Positions 20,240 to 28,118 of a stretch of DNA of 28,118 nucleotides are shown here, piece by piece. Both the position numbers and the translations under genes were made by a program. The DNA is taken from NCBI GenBank assembly GCA_004325065.1, contig PITI01000048.1, positions 1 through 28,118 on the forward strand, given 5' to 3'. Position 1 is the stretch's first letter. Each line of letters begins with the position of its first letter. Source of the DNA: Hamiltosporidium magnivora (lineage: Eukaryota > Microsporidia > Dubosqiidae). The notes beneath the pieces are model-generated. The model was not told where the DNA came from and did no database searches. It saw only the letters and a list, made by a program, of their open reading frames with translations.

Positions 20240-23200
20240 GGCTATGATTTTAATTTTCTTTTTATTCTAAACCAAGAAATCCATTTAGATCTGATACAAA
20301 AAACTTATCGATTTTTTGTCAAGAAGCGCACAAATGTTCCTTTGAAATGCTGAAATAAATCTTGTAATTTCGATTTTTTGCAAAATGTAATTTCTTATTA
20401 AAAAAATTAATATAAAATTGTTCTTAAAGAATCAAACGCTTAAAAAATTAGATACAAATTATTTTTAATACTTTAATGCATCTTTTGGATTTAAATAGTA
20501 AAACAAGCCATTATTATATATATCTTTAATAGAAAAAAATATATTTTATAAAATTTTTTACAATTAAAAGGAATCAAAAAATATTCCGAAATTAACTAAA
20601 AAAGGACAAATTATATTTTTAGAAAAAAAATTACCAAAAAAAATTCAAATGTCTAATCGTAGCTTTAAATTTAGACTGAATAAATTGTAAGCCAATATGT
20701 TGTTATAGTTTTAGATTTAGAAACTCAACTATTTCTTGTTTACTAGAAAAATATAATTGCTTTATATCTTTATTAATAAGATTTACTTTGTTATTAATGT
20801 AATATAGCATAAAATATTGCTTATATAGTAGTATTTTATAAAAAAAAAGAATGTAATTAGTCCGTGCAAGATCTATAAAATTTTGTGTCAATTTGTAGTT
20901 TTCTTTTAAACTATTAGATTAGAAATTTCTATTTCATTTAGAAATTGATAGTTAAAAATTTAAATCGAAAAAAACTAAATTTAAAAGTCATTGGAAAATA
21001 GAAACGTAACAAATATTATCTAGAGACTCGATCTGACAAGATGTTTCACAATACAGACGAACCAAATGCGCCCTCAAATAATTCGCTAAAAAATATTTTG
21101 AACGACTCTAAGCGCATAAAGGTATATCTAAATAATTACAGTATTCATGTCACTTTTCTTTCAATGTCGTATCCTCTGTATGCTCAGGCTTTTCTTATCA
21201 ATGGCAACCCAGTTAGGGTTTTGAGAATAACACTGTTAATATTTCCGTGGTCTCTTTTTAAGTTTCATATTGTTTATTGTATAGAAATATATGAGACCGT
21301 TTATTTGATTAGTAACGGTACGATTTAAAATTCTGATCGAAATCACTACCAAATCTTATAAATATCCCCAGAAAATTTTTCATGTTCCTTTAAATTACTT
21401 ATTTTTGAATATTTCTCATATAATACTATAAATAGAAAATATTAGAAATGATGGATTAAATCATCTGCAAGTCTTAATTGGCAATCAAATCAAGTCATAA
21501 CCTAAAAAATGTTGCATATAAATCTGCAAATAATTGTGTTGCCACAACCAATCCAATTTAATACCTTGAATAACTAAGATTTAAACTCGAAATCTAATCT
21601 TCAAATAATTTCAGTACATATTAAGTTTTTAAAGTATTTAAAAAGTTTAAAATGTGTGTTTTTTTTCGTATATTCTAGGCGATTAGAAAGAAACTTAAAA
21701 GGAAAAAAGACATGAGTATAATATACCAAGTCATTTGTAATCTTCCCTGGATAAGCTATTTGTATAAGATGAAATAAAATTCTATAAAATGCTTTTATTT
21801 ATTATTCCATTTAAGTCGTGATGTTGAATTACTTCTGATATACACATTTAGCATTTAAAAAAGTGTAAATATGCTTCCTGCTGCCTCAAATAATATAATA
21901 TTAATGAAAAGCTTTGCCTGAAAGTAAAAAACATAATTAGAAATTATAATCTTTGAATTAAAAAAATTAGTATGTACACATTAAATAGAATATTCTCAAG
22001 CATTTATAGACTGAAGTTTTCAAAAATTATTTGTGTTGTAAAATAATCGGAAATAGTTATTTTTATTAAATCTAGGATTTCTTAATTCAGGCAGAAAAAA
22101 CATCATTTTATATATCCGGCTAAATCTATTTGATATTTTTAGCACTTAATTTTGGCATTATTCGTTTATCAAACCATGATTAAACTTTAGAAATCGAAGA
22201 AAGCTAAATATATTTTTTGAAACACAAAAAAACTTAAACAATAATTGTTCCTAAAATTTATACCATGGAACTAGAAAAAAGATTCTATAAAAATTATTTA
22301 AACCAATTGATTTTGCTAAGCTACATAGATCTGTTCAGATTAAAAGTATCGCGAAACTATGACTTCATAAAAGTATAAATATACATTAAAACCTATCGCA
22401 CTCAAAGAAAATTTTATAAATACAGTCTGAAGAAGAATACAATGGTTCAAAAGTAGTTTAACTGTAAATTAAACCGTTAAAAATTTCAACATCTTTAGAA
22501 CTACTCTTTCTGATATGTTTTCAAATGAGAATTTCAATTTAAATGAGAATCATATGCAATTTTATAAAAGCAGTATATTTTTACAGTTCATATAAATTAC
22601 ATTTAAACCGAGTCTTATGATCTTATTAGTCATTACTTGTTTGCCTCAATGTTATAATTTATGTATCAGATTGATCGAACGATTCTGATCCCAAATTAAA
22701 TATAAAACCCCTTGGGTAGATTGTAATCTCATATATTTTTTGTTCGTATAATTCATTTGTATGCGCAAATAAAATATCCACAGAACAAACTATCTCAAAC
22801 ATATTTCCACTATAAATTCTTTTCTTGAAATAAATTATGACATACCTATATCAACAAGTTGACTAAATAGTCACTATAGAGAAAATAATACAATACCTAT
22901 CACTAAAAAATTTCTTTTTTCTAATATAAGTAGTACCTGGTTCGTATTTCAACATCACTTGAGCTTCTAGGCAATACTTCATTCTTTAAATATACCTGAG
23001 AGTGTTTTTAAAAAAGAAAATCATTTGACCTACTCGTTTTAAAAGAGAAGTGAAAAAATTCTAACCGCTATAACCATATATTAATACTACTTTATATAAT
23101 GAGTTAATCACATTATGGAATCACATATTCCTTAAATTTAGGAATACTTCGACTAATATATTTATCTTTTTCGGCTATATAATATTTTTATGTTGTATAA

Positions 23201-26021
23201 AACATTCCGCTACAGTATTTTTTAGAATTATTGTACAAATTTATACTTTTAAATTCCAAAACTTATAAATTCTTAGTATTGTAGTCAAATATAAACTTGG
23301 AAAATTATTCTAGCTCTTATATATACTCAAGAAATTAAGAAATCAGAGTCAAGCGGACAACTAGCAGAATATCAAAACTTAAAAATCACATCATAGTAAA
23401 ATATTGGTATATTTGTCTCAAATATCTAAAAAAACGACTCGGGAATTCAAACGCTAAAAATTTGACAGAACAGAGTTTAATAGCTTTAATTTAGATCATA
23501 TGGTCATATGACTTAAATGATAAAAATTTAGCTTTAAGGACCTAACTTTTATCTTATACACTTAAACCATGAATCACATTATAGATTCATTATAATTATG
23601 TAGCCTTTTAGATAATTTTTGATTTTTTAAAATACCGTCTAAATAAAATTTTAAGAGTCATGGCAGTGTATACCAAGCACAACAATCGTGTAGATATTAT
23701 ATGCATCTTACTTGGGAAGGTTAATACAGTTTGAGTCTTAAACTTAAACAAAGTGTCTTTATTTTGTTTTAATTCATAAATAAGTACGAGGGATTGTCCA
23801 AAATTGAAATATAAATCTTCAACTGAAAAAATAAATTTTTATTTGATTTTTTTAATGAGAATAAAACTGAAAATCACAATTAAGTCTAAATTTTACTTTT
23901 TTCTTCGAATTATTTAAACTAAAAGACAAATGAATTTTTAACTTAAATAAAAATCGAAAAACGCTCTTAAGCACAGAAATTTTTTCGAAAATTTCTAATA
24001 TTTTAAGTTTGATGATATTTCACGGATGTTATAACCAATAAAATGAAGATATATGTTAACAGCAGGATCTAAACACAAATAATATACAAATTGACTATCG
24101 GAATCAAGTTTACTCATCTCTTTTATATAAATTGGAATGTGATATCAAGAAGACTCTAAATGAAGCGTAAATATTTAATAATGACGAAATTCAAAGGAAA
24201 AATTTTTATAAACAATTAAAGGTAATATATTGATTCTATGTTAGTTATATAATAGTGACGATCCAAAGTCTATATCTCAACGATTGATACAAGTTTAAAT
24301 TAGAGTATATGTAATATAAAATAAGATTAAATAGAAGAAAAAACATAATCAAAATCAATATATCTCTGTGTCGTCTGTTCTTTATTTAAACTTTGTTTAA
24401 ATGAAAATTAATTAACATTTTGTACGCTTTTAAATCATTTATCGAAATCTTAAGTGATCGTATTTTAAAGAAAGTACCTTTTAAGATATGAAAAATATTT
24501 CTTGCTATTATCCGTATTAGTACACAGCTAAAAATAAGAAATTTTAACTTCATTAGTAGTTTGGTATTTGTTACATTCTATTATTTTTTACAAGCTTTAA
24601 AAATTAAATTAGATAATTGCTCATTCTGATTTAGATTTTATAAAGATTTTACTTTAAGTATAATAAAAACTTATACTATATTTTAGAGTCTTAAAACCTT
24701 TTAGCTCCTCTGTCATAATGAATTTTATAAAAAGTTTCGAGTGCCAAAAACCTACTAGATTTTATAAAAACATGCTATGATTATTTCTTTGTGTTTATAT
24801 GATTTCAATTTGAATAAAATTTTAAACAACCATTTGTCGTTCAAAAAGATAAAAATGCACCTTGTCAACATTTTTAAATAAAAATATTCAATAAAATTCT
24901 AGGATTTTAAAAGATTCTAAGACCGTGTGATTCAATCGTGTTAATAAATTTTTATAAGAATTATTTGTGCCATCATGCACTAATTATCCAAGTGAAAAAA
25001 AATCTTTGAAATGAAATACACAAAAAAATTTACAATTTTAGCCTAATAGATAAAAATCTGAAGTCATTATTGATAATTTCTACTGATAAAGTTAACCGAA
25101 AATTTCAACACATCAATAGTAAGAAATATTAACTACATTAATCTCACTATTAATAATGTATGACATAAATTTTTTGTGATTTCATTTTGGTTTTCAGTAA
25201 AAATTTCAAAAAATATCATTAGTCTTTAAATCGATGATTGAAATTTAATAAATTTTCTTTGTAATACAAATACATAATTACAATTTCAATAGTCTAATTT
25301 GTTTAATACAATATATTTATATTTGTTTTATTTTCTAAAAAAAAAACCTATTCTACAAAAAAAATTGTGGCAGACCGGATAACTATATTATGTCGCAAGC
25401 CGTAATAGAGATCCTAACTAGATGAATATTCTTTTCATTATAAAATCTAAAAAATGTATAAAACGTAAAATAGAACTCCTATTTGAGGTTCAATTAAAGG
25501 TTTTGAAATAAATTTATATCTATTTATAGTTCTGAGTTAGTAGTAAAAAAATCTATAATTTATTAGGATTTAGTTCATTTTTTTCGTATAATACCATAAA
25601 TGCAATATTTAAATTATCTTTTTTTACAATTTAACTAGAATTACTTCAATTTGTACATATGAAGATAAATTAAATTTTGATTACCCGAATTTTATATTTT
25701 TTTTGCAATTTTTTAAATCATTTTATAAATTTTGAGAATATATGATTTAAAAATAAAATTTTGAATAGTGTTATTATTCTTGATCAATAATATCGCTTGA
25801 ATTTTCACATTCTGCAATTTCCATTCTATGTATGATTAAAATAGAGTTCTTAATATTTAAAACAAGTTTTAACCTGAATTATTAGTTTACTAAAATAGAT
25901 CAAAAATATCTCAAATTGCTATATTTAATTATAATATAAAGGAAATTATTCGTTTTAAATTTTTTTCAAAACATTATGTACTTATTTAGAAAAAATATAT
26001 AAAAAATATAAAAAATTTTTA
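20240..26021. other. 5.8-kb AT-rich desert
   Basis: Uniformly AT-rich with stops in all frames. Two short frames are noted with low trust: 20703-20891 (-), 62 codons, basic and Tyr-rich; and 21041-21328 (+), 95 codons, with a polar start and hydrophobic C-terminal half. Neither has a start-proximal C or G run or a nearby AATAAA. I see no transposon motif, tRNA or structured repeat. Confidence 0.5.
21041..21328 (+). CDS. Doubtful small hypothetical protein
   Basis: A 95-codon frame starting MFHNTDEPNAPSNNSLKN, with a hydrophilic first third and hydrophobic stretches after residue 37. It is the longest frame in the desert and slightly richer in G and C than its surroundings, which is why it is listed. 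There is no paralogue in the window, no recognised motif and no polyadenylation hexamer near the stop. It may be a gene, a fragment of a dead one, or chance. Confidence 0.2.
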   Translation: MFHNTDEPNAPSNNSLKNILNDSKRIKVYLNNYSIHVTFLSMSYPLYAQAFLINGNPVRVLRITLLIFPWSLFKFHIVYCIEIYETVYLISNGTI

Positions 26022-26024
26022 GGG
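26022..26024 (+). promoter_or_regulatory. GGG directly before the start codon of member C
   Basis: A long A/T-only stretch ends in AGGG immediately before the ATG at 26025. A GGG-like triplet at this place is a reported microsporidian start-proximal signal and is conspicuous here because G is so rare around it. Confidence 0.4.
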
Positions 26025-27626
26025 ATGCTTTTTAAGAAATATTTCTTTTTGGTTTTCTGGTCTCTAACAAAAACGGCTGTTCAAGATAAAGTTTCGGAGT
26101 TATCAACAGACTTAGAAAAAGCAAAAATCGGTTTGAAAAGCCGTTTGATTGTTACAGTTTTCGGAAATGATTTGGATAAAAAATTTTCGATTCGTAAATA
26201 TCCAGAAAAAACTGATTCAAAAAATGAAAATCGTTGTAATCCTCCTAATCATTATATTTTGAGCATATCTGATTGTGTTTTGGTTTCACAGAAATTTTAT
26301 ATTTCACATGATTCTGATATTCCAATAGCCATTGATTATTTTGTAGACTGTTCCGAAAATCCTTCATACATTTATCAGCCTCACATTAACACATCTTCTT
26401 TGGAAACAATCACAAATCAAACACATAACACAGACATCGAAAGTAGTATTGGTGTAAAAACCAATAAAACTAAAAAACCAATAAATATTAGCCACGATTA
26501 TGCTTTTAAATATATAATAAAGATGTGCAATGGTAATGAAAACATTCGAAATCCATTGAACCTTTTTGAAAAAATTGAAGACAGTTTTGAGTGTTTTAAG
26601 AAACAAAATTTTGATGAACAAAATTTTGATTTGGAGTCTCTTTTTAAAAGCAATTGCTTTGTTTTTGTATGTTTGAATGTGATTGAGAAGAAAATGAAAG
26701 AAGATTTGAAATGTGAGGCTTTTTTTAAGTGTATTTCCGAATCTTTAATCAAAAGAATGAGATGCATCGAGATTGCAAGACATAATTGTCCTATATTGTC
26801 ACTTTTCCCTGGATTGATTTTCTTAAAAGATTTTATATCCGATCAAATACCTAAAAAGCCTATCAAAGAAATCTCCATATCTAGTATATTTTATGGATTA
26901 AAAACAATTGAAATAATACTGCAAAGTCCTTCATTAAGTTTTCCGGTTGTAAATTCGAAAGTTTTATACAATTATAATTCTAAATATACAGAATACAAAT
27001 TGAGTCCGGAAATATTAAAAAAAGTAAAAGATGATTTAAGAAATGTTTTATATACAATTCGATTGATCAAAAATTTACTTCTTTCTCCAAATGAAGGCAA
27101 AATAATGTGCAAGCTGATTATTAATATCTGTTTTTATATGCATAATGATTTTATTAACGGTAAATATACCAAAAATATTATTTTGAAATGTGTACGCGAT
27201 TTGGTATTTTTGTTTGATGTGGAAACGAAAAAATATTTAGAAAGTTACTTTTATAGAAATAATGAGTCTGATGTCGTGAGGCCTTTGATAACGAGTTATG
27301 AATATGACTTTGAACATTTTTCAATTCATGAATCTTTAAAATTCATAGATTACTATTTAAAATTATTTCAAAGCGAGACGTTCAAAAAATACATAAATTT
27401 GTCCTCAAGCGATTATACTTGTTATATTGATTATTTTATCAAAATTAAGGAACGTGTAAAAAGTAAACTTGAAGACAAAGACATAAAAAAGATAATTTTT
27501 GAAACTTTAAACAAATATCATATATTTTTACGATATAACATGAATGTGAGATTAAATTCCGGCATATTTACCGATGACTATATACTAAAAATGAGAATTC
27601 TTTGTATTCAAAGCTTATTGACATGA
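26025..27626 (+). CDS. Lineage-specific paralogous family protein, member C
   Basis: Intact single-exon gene of 533 residues. It is closest to member A: MLFKKYFFLVFWSLTK at the N-terminus, LEKAKIGLKSRLIVTVF (30-46), ISDCVLVSQ (81-89), NCPILSLFPGLI (254-265), IFYGLKTIEIILQ (288-300), DLVFLFD (392-398) and RYNMNVRLNSGIFTDDY (503-519). The segment between about 110 and 155 is Asn/Thr/Ser-rich and variable in length between members, suggesting a flexible linker between an N-terminal and a C-terminal module. No catalytic motif is apparent. The N-terminal 20 residues could be a signal sequence or membrane anchor. The start is fixed by alignment with the other members and by the GGG before it. AATAAA follows the stop by about 16 bases. 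Confidence 0.92.
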   Translation: MLFKKYFFLVFWSLTKTAVQDKVSELSTDLEKAKIGLKSRLIVTVFGNDLDKKFSIRKYPEKTDSKNENRCNPPNHYILSISDCVLVSQKFYISHDSDIPIAIDYFVDCSENPSYIYQPHINTSSLETITNQTHNTDIESSIGVKTNKTKKPINISHDYAFKYIIKMCNGNENIRNPLNLFEKIEDSFECFKKQNFDEQNFDLESLFKSNCFVFVCLNVIEKKMKEDLKCEAFFKCISESLIKRMRCIEIARHNCPILSLFPGLIFLKDFISDQIPKKPIKEISISSIFYGLKTIEIILQSPSLSFPVVNSKVLYNYNSKYTEYKLSPEILKKVKDDLRNVLYTIRLIKNLLLSPNEGKIMCKLIINICFYMHNDFINGKYTKNIILKCVRDLVFLFDVETKKYLESYFYRNNESDVVRPLITSYEYDFEHFSIHESLKFIDYYLKLFQSETFKKYINLSSSDYTCYIDYFIKIKERVKSKLEDKDIKKIIFETLNKYHIFLRYNMNVRLNSGIFTDDYILKMRILCIQSLLT

Positions 27627-27642
27627 ATCTGAACCAAGTTCT

Positions 27643-27648
27643 AATAAA
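27643..27648 (+). terminator. Candidate polyadenylation signal for member C
   Basis: AATAAA about 16 bases beyond the TGA stop, consistent with a short 3' untranslated region. Confidence 0.4.
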
Positions 27649-28118
27649 TTTGCGTTAAAAGTTATTTCTTTTTCCTTATTGATTCATTTTTAACGGTTCT
27701 ATTTTTATGATAAAAGAGATGGTAATCAGAGACTTCATAGATTTTTTATGATCAAAAAAATGCTATATACAACCCTGATCCTTTCAAAACTAAAACTATA
27801 ATATTAAACTCATATATAAATACCTAATTTCATATGTACACACATCAAAAATATATTTTTTTATGGCGGAAGAAGTCCACACTGTATATTATTAAATTCT
27901 ATATGTTACTTGCCTAATATAAATGCAAAACATCTAGTTAAAATTTAAAAATTCAGCAAAATGCTTTTGGGCTACATTTTTTCAATAAAATAACGTTAGT
28001 TTAAAAAATTAAAGTATTTTATACATTCATTTGATATAAGTTACGATTAAATTATTTTTGGCTGGTTCCTTTCCTTACAGATGGAACAAAATCTATGAGT
28101 CAATCAAACCAGTGTCAA
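27649..28118. other. AT-rich sequence to window end
   Basis: No reading frame or RNA gene is visible. The last 60 bases are slightly richer in G and C and may be the edge of another feature beyond the window. Confidence 0.4.

Noticed and set aside
26364..26767. Minus-strand frames inside member C
   Set aside because: Antisense shadows of the conserved coding frame, with no independent support.
1..28118. tRNA, rRNA or CRISPR features
   Set aside because: No complete cloverleaf, rRNA-like block or regularly spaced repeat was seen; the only tRNA-like piece is the fragment within member A.
1..28118. Origin as a bacterial endosymbiont or organelle
   Set aside because: No operon structure or ribosome binding sites are seen; the decayed LINE and single-exon paralogues with AATAAA near the stops point to a eukaryotic nuclear genome.

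Overview
This is a strongly AT-rich eukaryotic window (about three quarters to four fifths A+T by eye) with very few genes. The confident genes are long, intronless, single-exon ORFs in the standard code. They have short C or G runs directly before the chosen start codons and AATAAA signals close to the stops. With the low gene density and decayed arthropod-style retroelements, this best fits a large-genome, AT-rich microsporidian (Edhazardia- or Hamiltosporidium-like). The taxon is an inference, because no rRNA or housekeeping gene is present to fix it.

Three intact genes dominate the window: 723-2321 (+), 18617-20239 (-) and 26025-27626 (+). They encode paralogous proteins of about 530-540 residues. 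All share a hydrophobic N-terminus, a central NC-[PA]-ILS-[LF]-FPGLI block, a DLVFLFD block and a C-terminal block of the form YxxNxxxNSxxFTDxYxxKM. I recognise no known domain. They are members of a dispersed, lineage-specific family whose frames are kept open while the DNA between them decays, which implies selection. A fourth likely gene (6150-6701, +) encodes a small multi-pass membrane protein with AATAAA just after its stop.

Between the first family member and the membrane-protein gene lies a decayed non-LTR retrotransposon (about 2654-5510, +). Its order is apurinic endonuclease-like domain, linker, reverse transcriptase, thumb region, then a C-terminal GRPKKRW-type tail. It carries many in-frame stops and several frameshifts. 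Two diverged copies of a roughly 220-bp repeat lie in opposite orientations at 8045-8266 (-) and 17041-17275 (+). They resemble each other along their length and may be the 5' ends of a LINE family.

From 9.4 to 15 kb and at 17.5-18.0 kb, G+C is visibly higher and there are broken reading frames. Weak protein resemblances suggest further dead transposons: FLYWCH/MULE-like, Ty3/gypsy-like and possibly integrase-like. The stretch 20.2-26.0 kb is a 5.8-kb AT-rich desert. I see no tRNA, rRNA, CRISPR array or bacterial-type operon.
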